64,000 nucleotides of DNA from an uncultured Litoreibacter sp. GTDB taxonomy: Bacteria; Pseudomonadota; Alphaproteobacteria; Rhodobacterales; Rhodobacteraceae. Positions 52,093-60,756 of this stretch are shown piece after piece (within the stretch, counting starts at the first letter, position 1; each line of letters opens with the position of its first letter). The translations under genes were made by a program, and so were the position numbers. Location: NCBI RefSeq assembly GCF_947487515.1, contig NZ_CANKWO010000001.1, forward strand, positions 434,001 to 498,000, read 5' to 3'. Below the pieces are notes generated by a model. That model saw nothing but the letters and a program-made list of their open reading frames with translations, searched no databases and had not been told where the DNA came from.

Positions 52093-53349
52093 ATGACCCT
52101 TATGAAAAGCTGGGTGGCCTCGGCCAACTCTCCTGACACGCAGTTTCCACTGAACAACCTGCCTTACGGTGTGTTTTCCACCAACGGCACAGAGCCGCGC
52201 TGCGGCGTGGCCATTGGCGACATGATCCTCGACATGGCAGCCTGCGAAGCAGAGGGGCTCATCACGTTGGATGAAGGGGGCGCATTCGATCTGCCCTGCT
52301 GGAACGATGTGATGGAGTTGGGCCCCGAGGTTTGGAGCCAATTGCGCGCACGGCTGATCGCGCTGCTAAAGGAAGACGCGGCAGAGCCCGAAGCGGTGGC
52401 CCCCTTCCTTGTGGCGCAGGCGGAAGCCGATCTGCATATGCCCCTGCTGGTGTCCGAATTTACCGACTTTTACGCAGGCAAGCATCACGCGATGAATGTC
52501 GGCACAATGTTTCGCGGCCCCGAGAATGCGCTGCCGCCGAATTGGCTCCATATCCCTATCGGCTATAACGGACGTGCCTCCTCTGTGGTGGTGTCCGGCA
52601 CGGATGTGGTCCGGCCCAACGGGCAAACCAAAGCCCCCGACGCGGATATGCCGTCCTTTGGCCCCTGCAAACGTCTGGATATTGAACTGGAAATAGGTGC
52701 AATCGTGGGCACATCCAGCGCCTTGGGCCAGCCGGTCAGCGTGGCGCAGGCAGATGCGATGATCTTCGGCTATGTGCTGCTCAACGACTGGTCCGCGCGC
52801 GACATTCAGGCGTGGGAGTATCAACCTTTGGGGCCTTTCCAAGCCAAGGCCTTCGCCACGTCGATCAGCCCTTGGATCGTCACAAAAGCCGCGCTGGAGC
52901 CATTTCGCACCACCACGCCCGAGCGCGAAAAAGACCTGCTGCCCTATCTGCGGGAACCCAGCCCGATGCTCTATGATATCGACCTTTCGGTCACCATGGC
53001 ACCAAAAGGCCAAGCTGCCACAACCATTGCACGGACCAATTACAATCAGATGTATTATTCTGCCGCACAGCAACTGGCGCATCACGCCTCTTCGGGCTGT
53101 GCGATGACATCTGGCGATCTGTTGGGGTCAGGCACCATCTCCGGCCCAGAAAAGTCAGAACGCGGCTCCTTGCTGGAAATGACATGGGGCGGCAAAGAGC
53201 CGATAACCCTCGCGACGGGCGAGACCCGCAGTTTCATTGAGGACGGCGATACGCTGACGCTAAGCGGCGCGGCGCAAGGCGACGGCTACAAAATAGGCTT
53301 CGGGAGCTGCATCGGCACGATCACCCCCGCCGTCAAATTTCCCGAGTAA
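52093..53349 (+). CDS. fahA: Fumarylacetoacetase
   Basis: DFYAGKHHAMNVGTMFRGPENALPPNWLHIPIGYNGRASSVVVSGT; LNDWSARDIQAWEYQPLGPFQAK. Confidence 0.97.
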   Translation: MTLMKSWVASANSPDTQFPLNNLPYGVFSTNGTEPRCGVAIGDMILDMAACEAEGLITLDEGGAFDLPCWNDVMELGPEVWSQLRARLIALLKEDAAEPEAVAPFLVAQAEADLHMPLLVSEFTDFYAGKHHAMNVGTMFRGPENALPPNWLHIPIGYNGRASSVVVSGTDVVRPNGQTKAPDADMPSFGPCKRLDIELEIGAIVGTSSALGQPVSVAQADAMIFGYVLLNDWSARDIQAWEYQPLGPFQAKAFATSISPWIVTKAALEPFRTTTPEREKDLLPYLREPSPMLYDIDLSVTMAPKGQAATTIARTNYNQMYYSAAQQLAHHASSGCAMTSGDLLGSGTISGPEKSERGSLLEMTWGGKEPITLATGETRSFIEDGDTLTLSGAAQGDGYKIGFGSCIGTITPAVKFPE

Positions 53350-53361
53350 AGGACGATCACC

Positions 53362-54312
53362 ATGGCAAAAGCATTCGCATCACAAGGCGACATGACCGAA
53401 AAGAAAATCACCTTTGACGAGGTGGGGCGTGACCTTTGGGCGTTCACGGCCGAGGGCGACCCCAACTCTGGCGTTATCATCGGCGACGAAAGTGTCATGA
53501 TCGTCGAGGCGCAGGCCACCCCGCGACTGGCAGAGCAGGTTATTGAGAAGGTGCGCTCGGTCACCGACCAACCCATCAGCCATCTTGTGTTGACCCATTA
53601 CCACGCCGTGCGCGTGTTGGGGGCATCGGCCTATGGCGCCGATCAAATCATCATGTCCGACGTCGCACGCGGCATGGTGGAGGAACGCGGCCAAGAAGAT
53701 TGGGACAGCGAATTCCAACGGTTCCCGCGTCTGTTTGAGGGGCATGAATCCATCCCCGGATTGACCTATCCAACCACCACATTTTCCGACAGCATGACCG
53801 TCTACCTTGGCAAGCGCCGCGTCGATATCAAACACATCGGGCGCGCTCATACGGCGGGGGATGCGGTGATCCATGTCCCCGATGAAAACGTCATGTTCAC
53901 CGGTGACATCGTTGAAGATCACTCTGCATGTTATTGTGGTGACGGGTATTTTGGCGACTGGGGGCAAACGCTCGACAATATTGTGGCCTATGATGTGGAC
54001 GCAATCGCCCCCGGTCGTGGCGGGGCGTTGGTTGGCAAAGAGGCCGTGACCCGCGCAATTGAAAGCACCCGTGATTTCGTCGAAAGCACCTACGCCCCTG
54101 CCGCCCGTGTGGCGGCCCGAGGTGGCTCGTTGAAAGAGGCGTGGGACGCGGTTCGCGCCTCATGCGACCCAAAATTCAAAGACTACGCCATCTATGAACA
54201 CTGCCTGCCGTTCAACGTCAGCCGCGCCTACGACGAGGCGCGCGGCATCGCTCACCCGCGCATATGGACGGACAAACGCGATCTGGAGATGTGGGCGGAA
54301 TTGCAAGGCTAG
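53362..54312 (+). CDS. MBL-fold metallo-hydrolase with variant HYHAVRV motif
   Basis: GVIIGDESVMIVEAQATPRLAEQVIEKV..LVLTHYHAVRVLGA..VMFTGDIVEDH. Confidence 0.85.
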   Translation: MAKAFASQGDMTEKKITFDEVGRDLWAFTAEGDPNSGVIIGDESVMIVEAQATPRLAEQVIEKVRSVTDQPISHLVLTHYHAVRVLGASAYGADQIIMSDVARGMVEERGQEDWDSEFQRFPRLFEGHESIPGLTYPTTTFSDSMTVYLGKRRVDIKHIGRAHTAGDAVIHVPDENVMFTGDIVEDHSACYCGDGYFGDWGQTLDNIVAYDVDAIAPGRGGALVGKEAVTRAIESTRDFVESTYAPAARVAARGGSLKEAWDAVRASCDPKFKDYAIYEHCLPFNVSRAYDEARGIAHPRIWTDKRDLEMWAELQG

Positions 54313-54334
54313 TCGCTGATTTAGGAGGCTTGTT

Positions 54335-55957
54335 ATGGTTGCCGAAAGATATAAAACCGAATTCCAGCTATACCCCTATCAAAAGGTCCCGGGCCAGTCG
54401 GGCGCTGTTCAACGCCACCCCGTTGTCATTGTGGGGGGCGGCCCGATCGGGCTGGCCCTTGCATTGGACCTTGGGCAAAAAGGCACGCCCGTGCTGCTTC
54501 TCGACGACCATGAGGGCGCTGGGCTGGGCAGCAAAGCCATCTGTTTTGCCAAACGCACGCTTGATATTGCCCACCGCCTTGGGGCCAGCGGGCCAATGGT
54601 CGACAAAGGCGTGGTTTGGAATGTCGGCAAGGTGTTCCACGGTGAAAACAAGCTTTTTGACTTCAACCTCTTGCCCGAAGAGGGCCACCGGAACCCCGCC
54701 TTCATCAATTTGCAACAACCCTATTTCGAGCAATTCTTGGTCGAGGAAATCCGCAACGCTCAAAAGCAAGGTGCACCGATCGAGATCCGCGGGCGCAACG
54801 CCGTTGTCGATTTGACCCCCTATGACGATCACGTCCGGTTGACCGTCGATACCCCTGACGGGGAATACCATCTTGAAGCCGATTACCTGATTGCTTGCGA
54901 CGGGGCGCGCTCTTTGGTGCGCGAAAAGATGGGCCTGACATTTGACGGGCGGATGTTCGAAGACAACTTCTTGATTGCCGACGTCAAAATGAAGGCAGAT
55001 TTCCCAACGGAGCGTTGGTTCTGGTTCGAGCCCCCCTTCAAGAACAGTGGCCAATCCGCCCTGCTTCACAAGCAGCCCGACGATATCTGGCGCATTGATT
55101 TCCAGCTTGGCTGGGACATCGACCGCGAAAAAGAGATGCAGCCGGACCGCATACGCGCGCGGGTGGACGCCATGCTGTCCAGCCAGTCAGGCAGCATTCC
55201 AAACTACGCATTGCACTGGACATCGATATACACCTTCCAATGCCGCCGGATGAAATCCTTCCGCCATGGGCGGGTGCTATTCGCTGGCGACAGTGCCCAT
55301 CAGGTGTCCCCCTTCGGTGCGCGCGGGGCCAACTCGGGGGTGCAAGACGCAGAAAACCTCGCTTGGAAACTGGATTTGGTTCTCAAGGGCATCGCACCCG
55401 AGGCGCTGCTCGACAGCTATGCAACCGAGCGCGAATTCGCAGCCGATGAGAATATCCTCAACTCGTCGCGGGCCACAGATTTCATGACCCCCAAAAGCGG
55501 AATATCCCAGATGTTTCGAAACGCGGTCCTAGACTTGGCAAGCCGCCACGACTTCGCGCGACCATTGGTGAATTCCGGCAGGTTATCAGTGCCTTGCACC
55601 TATGACGGATTTGCACATTTCGGCCCCGACGCCCTGCAGGGGCCTGCAGTGACACGCCCTGGCGCCCCTTGCGTCGATGCGCCGGTCGGGGACGGGTATG
55701 TGCTCGACAAACTCAAACAGGGCTTCGTCATACTTGCCCTAGGCGGCGACCGCCCCCAAACTGTGCGTGCCTGTGGCGTGACCCCGCGGGTGGTTCATAT
55801 TGCGGCCCCCTCGCCTGAACTGTCGGCGCGGTATTTGGGATCGGCGGGTCATGCGATCTATCTGATCCGGCCCGACCAACATGTGGTGGCCCGCTGGGCC
55901 AGCTACGACCCCAAAGCCATCGCGCAAGCGCTATCGACAGCCATCGAAGGAGCGTAG
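54335..55957 (+). CDS. FAD-dependent aromatic monooxygenase (MhpA/MhaA-like)
   Basis: HPVVIVGGGPIGLALALDLGQKG; DGARSLVREKMGL; GRVLFAGDSAHQVSPFGARGANSGVQDAENLAWKL. Confidence 0.9.
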   Translation: MVAERYKTEFQLYPYQKVPGQSGAVQRHPVVIVGGGPIGLALALDLGQKGTPVLLLDDHEGAGLGSKAICFAKRTLDIAHRLGASGPMVDKGVVWNVGKVFHGENKLFDFNLLPEEGHRNPAFINLQQPYFEQFLVEEIRNAQKQGAPIEIRGRNAVVDLTPYDDHVRLTVDTPDGEYHLEADYLIACDGARSLVREKMGLTFDGRMFEDNFLIADVKMKADFPTERWFWFEPPFKNSGQSALLHKQPDDIWRIDFQLGWDIDREKEMQPDRIRARVDAMLSSQSGSIPNYALHWTSIYTFQCRRMKSFRHGRVLFAGDSAHQVSPFGARGANSGVQDAENLAWKLDLVLKGIAPEALLDSYATEREFAADENILNSSRATDFMTPKSGISQMFRNAVLDLASRHDFARPLVNSGRLSVPCTYDGFAHFGPDALQGPAVTRPGAPCVDAPVGDGYVLDKLKQGFVILALGGDRPQTVRACGVTPRVVHIAAPSPELSARYLGSAGHAIYLIRPDQHVVARWASYDPKAIAQALSTAIEGA

Positions 55958-55959
55958 AA

Positions 55960-56151
55960 ATGCCCCTAACCCTATCTGCGAATATCCCCGACCCCGACGG
56001 GTTCTATGACGACCTTCTGCAGGCCCATGACGGGTTGAGCGACGCTGAAAGTCACGCGCTCAACGCACGTTTGGTGCTCATATTATGCAACCACATCGGG
56101 GATCGAACCCTGTTGCGAGACGCGATAGACGCGGCGAAAACGACGCGGTAA
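55960..56151 (+). CDS. DUF2783-like small protein (63 aa), candidate coupling protein of the adjacent monooxygenase
   Basis: MPLTLSANIPDPDGFYDDLLQAHDGLSDAESHALNARLVLILCNHIGDRTLLRDAIDAAK; 2-nt gap from monooxygenase. Confidence 0.75.
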   Translation: MPLTLSANIPDPDGFYDDLLQAHDGLSDAESHALNARLVLILCNHIGDRTLLRDAIDAAKTTR

Positions 56152-56162
56152 GTTTTGCCCCC

Positions 56163-56849
56163 TCACGCCAACCAAGCAGAGTAATCGCTGACCAAAAGAT
56201 GCCGCGGTTCAACATCTTCCTCTATCTTGGCAAAACGCCCGATGGGGTCGCGAAAGATATTGTCCGTTTCATCATCATTCACGGTGGAAACCTCACCGAT
56301 CAATACGTCCCCGCCGTCGCCCCAAAACGCATGCCAGTCGCCCGGCATCAAGGTCACACTTTCCCCGGGAGCCAGACGTAGCTTTTCACCTGCAGCGAAG
56401 TCCCGCTGAATGCCGTCGCAAAAGACAGACCCGCCACGATCTTCGGCAAAATTCCCTTGCGCGTCGGAGCCGAACAATTCCACCATCAAAGTCGCACCGC
56501 CGCGGTTGATGATGTCCTCGGCCTTCAAGACATGGGTATGCATGGGGCTCAGTTGATCCTGCTTCGAGATCAGCAGTTTCTCGGCGTAGCACATGCCGCC
56601 TCCGCGCTGAAGATCGGCCAAACGCCCGTTGCGCAGGGTAAACAAAAACAGCCCCATTTGATCGTAATCGCCCGCCCCATAGTCGGTGATATCCCAACCA
56701 CAACGGGCCTCAATCACATGTCTTGCAACGTCCTTTCGGGCTTTAAACGTGCTTGGGGTCCAATAGGCAAATGGCGGCAAAACAAACCCGTGAGACCGCA
56801 TCAGCTCATCTGATTGCGCGATAATTTCATTGATCCGAGAACGTTTCAT
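56163..56849 (-). CDS. D-lyxose/D-mannose-type sugar isomerase (cupin fold)
   Basis: MKRSRINEIIAQSDELMRSHGFVLPPFAYWTP...QLSPMHTHVLKAEDIINRGG...PGDWHAFWGDGGDVLIGEVSTVNDDETDN; start corrected to 56849. Confidence 0.85.
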   Translation of the reverse strand: MKRSRINEIIAQSDELMRSHGFVLPPFAYWTPSTFKARKDVARHVIEARCGWDITDYGAGDYDQMGLFLFTLRNGRLADLQRGGGMCYAEKLLISKQDQLSPMHTHVLKAEDIINRGGATLMVELFGSDAQGNFAEDRGGSVFCDGIQRDFAAGEKLRLAPGESVTLMPGDWHAFWGDGGDVLIGEVSTVNDDETDNIFRDPIGRFAKIEEDVEPRHLLVSDYSAWLA

Positions 56850-56945
56850 AAGGGCGGCTTCTTCCGTGAAAAGGCTCCAATTGGCACGACACACAGGCAT
56901 AATCCGAATCCGCCGTTTCGCAAAACTAGAATATTTTCTTGCGCT

Positions 56946-56961
56946 CCGAAACCGGTTTCGG
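56946..56961. promoter_or_regulatory. LacI-type operator palindrome CCGAAACCGGTTTCGG
   Basis: Perfect 16-bp palindrome between divergent isomerase and LacI genes. Confidence 0.75.
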
Positions 56962-56991
56962 TTAGCGTTTTGAACATCAGGGGAGGATTCT

Positions 56992-58062
56992 ATGTCCAGC
57001 AAGCCAGTCAGCTTGAAGGTTTTAGCCGCGCATCTTGGCCTAACGGTCGGGACGGTGAGCCGCGCGTTGAATGGCTATGCCGACATCAGCCCCGCCACCC
57101 GCAAGCGTGTGCAAACTGCGGCGAAAGAATTGGGATATCGTCCCAATCAAAATGCGCGTCGACTGTCCATCGGCAGCCCCGAAACGGTCGGGTATCTAAT
57201 GCCCCGCCTCAACCACTCCGGCTCGCAACCCTTTATCGCCCAGTTGCTGCAAGGTCTGGGGGAAGCTCTTGGCAAACGCCATTGGGATTTGTTGGTCACT
57301 CACGCGGATTCGTCACAAGACGAGCTAGCCCATATTGAGCGATTGGTTCGCTCGGGCCGCGTGGGTGGACTGGTGATCTCGCGCCCCTTGAAAAACGACC
57401 CGCGTATTCGGTTGCTGCAAGATCTGAAATTCCCCTTTGTCGTCCACGGACGCACCGCGTCTTGTGACAATTATGCGTGGTATGACGTTGACGGCGAGGA
57501 CGCCTTTGTAACCGCGGTGAACCATCTTGTGGCCCTTGGCCACAGCCGTATCGCCTTTGTCGGCGCTCCCTTGCAGCATCAGTTCGCGCAAGATCGCTTG
57601 AATGGCTATCAAACAGCGATCAAGGCCAACGGCTTGCCCTTGGATCCTGACCTGATCCAAATCGCTGAATTCAGCGATGACGGCGGCGAAATGGCGACCA
57701 ATCTGTTGCTGGATTTCGCGCAACCACCAACGGCGGTGGTCTGCATCTCTGACACTGTGGCGCTTGGGGCGCTTGCTGCCCTTCGCGCCCGTGGCCTTCG
57801 CCCGGGCATAGATGTGTCGGTCATTGGCTATGACGGGTTGAAATTCGGCAACCACTCCAACCCGCCTTTGACGACCATGGCACAGCCACAAGCCCACGCA
57901 GGCCGCCGTTTGGGCGACATGTTGCTGGCGATTATCGACGGCGACGATCCAGCCATGCATCAAGAACTGCAACGCGCCCAACTGCTGCGTCGCAAAACAG
58001 ACGGGCCCTTGCATTGCGCAAAAGCCCAACAAGACATTTCAAAAAGGGAGGAAATTCAATGA
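56992..58062 (+). CDS. LacI-family transcriptional regulator
   Basis: VSLKVLAAHLGLTVGTVSRALNGYADISPATRKRVQTAAKELGYRPNQNARRLS. Confidence 0.95.
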   Translation: MSSKPVSLKVLAAHLGLTVGTVSRALNGYADISPATRKRVQTAAKELGYRPNQNARRLSIGSPETVGYLMPRLNHSGSQPFIAQLLQGLGEALGKRHWDLLVTHADSSQDELAHIERLVRSGRVGGLVISRPLKNDPRIRLLQDLKFPFVVHGRTASCDNYAWYDVDGEDAFVTAVNHLVALGHSRIAFVGAPLQHQFAQDRLNGYQTAIKANGLPLDPDLIQIAEFSDDGGEMATNLLLDFAQPPTAVVCISDTVALGALAALRARGLRPGIDVSVIGYDGLKFGNHSNPPLTTMAQPQAHAGRRLGDMLLAIIDGDDPAMHQELQRAQLLRRKTDGPLHCAKAQQDISKREEIQ

Positions 58063-59405
58063 ACTACACAAAACAACTAATGACGGGTCTTCTGGCGTCG
58101 ACCGTGTTGGCGGGGGCCGCAGGCGCGGATACCATCCGTTTCTGGACCATGGAAGTTCAACCAGAGCGGATGGCCGTTCAAGAGGAAATGGCCGCCGGTT
58201 TCAAAGCCGCCTCCGGCCATACGGTGGAGATCATCCCCGTCGAGGAATCCGACATTCAGACCCGCGCGACTGCGGCCTTTGCAGCGGGTGACTTGCCCGA
58301 TGTGATCAATCTGACCGTCAGCCATATTCTGCCCTACTCCGAAGCCGGCTTGCTGGATGCGGGGGCTGCCAGCGAAGTCATGGACAACCTCGGGGTGGAC
58401 ACATTCGCGCAGGGTCCCGTTGGCATGGCAATGTCGGACGGCGAGATCGTCGCCGTCCCCACCGACGGTTGGACGCAGCTGGTTGTCTACCGCTCCGACC
58501 TGTTTGAAGCCGCGGGCCTCAAAGCGCCCACAAACTTCGAGGCCATGAACGCCGCGATGGCCAAGTTGCATAACCCGCCGGAAATCTACGGCTTTGTCGC
58601 CGCGACCAAGATCGACGAAGGCTACATGATGCAGCTGATCGAACATCTGTCGCTGGCAACGGGGTATTCGCCGGTGAATGCCGATGGCTCGATCAACGAG
58701 GACACCACCCATCTGGTAGAGCTGCTCGAGTTGTACAAAAACCTTGTGGCAAACTCCCCTGAGGGTGACCTCTATTGGTCGCAGTCTCGCGAGCTGTATC
58801 TTGATGGCAAAGCCGCCATGGTGATCTGGTCGCCTTCAATTCTGGACGAGCTTGGCGGCCTACGCGACAGCGCGCCAGTGACTATCTCGGATGACCCAAC
58901 AACCAAAGACCTTGCAAATATGACAGGTTTCTCCACGGTCATCTCGGGTCCGGGCAACGCCGATGGCGCGGCCTATGCAGACGTGCGCTACCTTGGGATT
59001 ACCGCAGACGCCAACACCGGCGTGGCACAAGAGTTCGTCGAATACGTGATGTCCGAAGGCTATGGCCAATGGTTGTCACAAGCACCCGAAGGCAAGTTCC
59101 CTGTGCGCCGCGGCAGCAAGGCCAACGACACATCCTTTGAAGCCGCGTGGGCCGGTTTGGACGTGGGCGTTGATCGCAAAGCCCCGCTGGGCGACATCTA
59201 CCCGCAATCTGTGATCGACGACATCGTGGCAGGCCTGTCAGTGGGCGACCGCTGGGGCGTGGCCGATGGGCAGTTGGCAACGGCCTCCAAGATCGTGAAC
59301 TCTCAGATTATGTCGCGGGTTATCCGTGAGATGACCGATGGTGATCTAAGCGTGCAAGACGCCGCCGACAAGATTGTAGCCGAGCACAAAGCGCTCGACC
59401 TGTAA
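58059..59405 (+). CDS. Sugar ABC transporter substrate-binding protein
   Basis: Signal peptide MNYTKQLMTGLLASTVLAGAAGA; ATGA overlap with lacI. Confidence 0.9.
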   Translation: MNYTKQLMTGLLASTVLAGAAGADTIRFWTMEVQPERMAVQEEMAAGFKAASGHTVEIIPVEESDIQTRATAAFAAGDLPDVINLTVSHILPYSEAGLLDAGAASEVMDNLGVDTFAQGPVGMAMSDGEIVAVPTDGWTQLVVYRSDLFEAAGLKAPTNFEAMNAAMAKLHNPPEIYGFVAATKIDEGYMMQLIEHLSLATGYSPVNADGSINEDTTHLVELLELYKNLVANSPEGDLYWSQSRELYLDGKAAMVIWSPSILDELGGLRDSAPVTISDDPTTKDLANMTGFSTVISGPGNADGAAYADVRYLGITADANTGVAQEFVEYVMSEGYGQWLSQAPEGKFPVRRGSKANDTSFEAAWAGLDVGVDRKAPLGDIYPQSVIDDIVAGLSVGDRWGVADGQLATASKIVNSQIMSRVIREMTDGDLSVQDAADKIVAEHKALDL

Positions 59406-59415
59406 TCCAGACCTT

Positions 59416-59441
59416 TGGCGGTGCGATTAGTCGCGCCGCCA
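59416..59441 (+). terminator. Intercistronic stem-loop after the sugar-binding protein gene
   Basis: TGGCGGTGCGA-TTAG-TCGCGCCGCCA (one G-U pair). Confidence 0.7.
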
Positions 59442-59463
59442 CCTTCCCTATCAGGATAAGTTG

Positions 59464-60756
59464 ATGTCCGCAGATACACCCCCCACCCCTCCGAAAGGAC
59501 TTGGGCCGCTGGCCAAGCGCGAGATGCGCTTTGCCTATTTGTTGCTGTTGCCGACGTTTCTTATCGTTCTATCCGTGGTGTTGTTTCCGCTGGTCGCCAA
59601 CATCTGGATCGCCTTCAAACCGGTAACCTTAGGGGATTTGCGCGCGCCATCCATCCTTGTCAACGAGCGCCTTATGGGCAAGTTGAACGCCGCCGGAGAC
59701 GAAGCCGACATCCGCTACCGCCTGCGCAACTCGTCGCGCAAAAGCCCGATTGCAGACATCAGCATGGCAGACGTTCTGCCCGCCACCTTAGACGTTCTGG
59801 ATGTTGACGAGCGCTGCACGTTGAGCGGCACCGCCCTTCGATGCAACTTCGGTGATTTCGCCGCGGGTCAGCGCGAAGATGTCCTTTTGCGCGTTGCCGC
59901 CACACAGGCCTATCTGGACGCTCCGACAAATATCAAAGACACGGATGCGGCGTTCACCTTCACTCCCGAAAACATCCTGACCAATAACAGCTTCACCTTG
60001 GAAAATTTCCGCAAGCTGTTCAACGCCTCTGACTTTTGGCAGGTCCTTTGGGCCTCTCTCTACTACACAATTGCGGGAACTGTGGGGGCATTGATCATGG
60101 GGCTGTTCGCCGCGCAGTTGATGAATATGGCGTTCCGTGGCCGCAGCTTTTTGCGTGGGCTGTTCCTCTCCCCTTATGTGGCCCCTGTCATTGCCGTGGC
60201 TCTGGCGTGGGTGCTGCTTCTAGACCCGGGCCCCGGCGGCACGCTGAATGCCTTGTTGATCCAGTTGGGCGTCATCGACGGGCCGATCAGCTTTTTGGGT
60301 CAAAGGGTGGCTGAACTCAATATCCTTGGGCTCAGCTTCAACTTCCCCGTGGCCCTTACCGTGGTGATCATCTTCGAGGTCTGGCGCTACTTTCCGCTGG
60401 CTATGTTGTTCATTCTTGCCCGAATGCAATCGGTATCGACGGACATCTTTGAGGCCGCCGAGATCGACGGCGCCACCCCTATTCAACAGTTCCGCTTCAT
60501 CTCGCTTCCTCAATTGATGGGAATTATGGCGGTGTTGTTCCTGCTGCGGTTCATATGGACCTTTAACAAATTCGACGACATCTTCCTGCTGACCGGCGGG
60601 GCGGCTGGTACGCGCACTTTGACGGTGAATGTCTATGAGCAGGCCTTTGCGGTCTCCAACTTGGGCGCAGGGGCGGCGGTGGCTGTGGTCGTGTTCATGA
60701 TTTTGCTGTTCTTCTCGTTCATCTTCTTCAAATTTTCACCGGAGGATGAGGCATGA
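59464..60756 (+). CDS. Sugar ABC transporter permease (MalF type) with DUF11-like insertion in the first periplasmic loop
   Basis: TM1 then ADISMADVLPATLDVLDVDERCTLSGTALRCNFGDFAAGQREDVLLRV then MalF-like permease core with EAAEIDGATPIQQF EAA loop. Confidence 0.88.
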   Translation: MSADTPPTPPKGLGPLAKREMRFAYLLLLPTFLIVLSVVLFPLVANIWIAFKPVTLGDLRAPSILVNERLMGKLNAAGDEADIRYRLRNSSRKSPIADISMADVLPATLDVLDVDERCTLSGTALRCNFGDFAAGQREDVLLRVAATQAYLDAPTNIKDTDAAFTFTPENILTNNSFTLENFRKLFNASDFWQVLWASLYYTIAGTVGALIMGLFAAQLMNMAFRGRSFLRGLFLSPYVAPVIAVALAWVLLLDPGPGGTLNALLIQLGVIDGPISFLGQRVAELNILGLSFNFPVALTVVIIFEVWRYFPLAMLFILARMQSVSTDIFEAAEIDGATPIQQFRFISLPQLMGIMAVLFLLRFIWTFNKFDDIFLLTGGAAGTRTLTVNVYEQAFAVSNLGAGAAVAVVVFMILLFFSFIFFKFSPEDEA

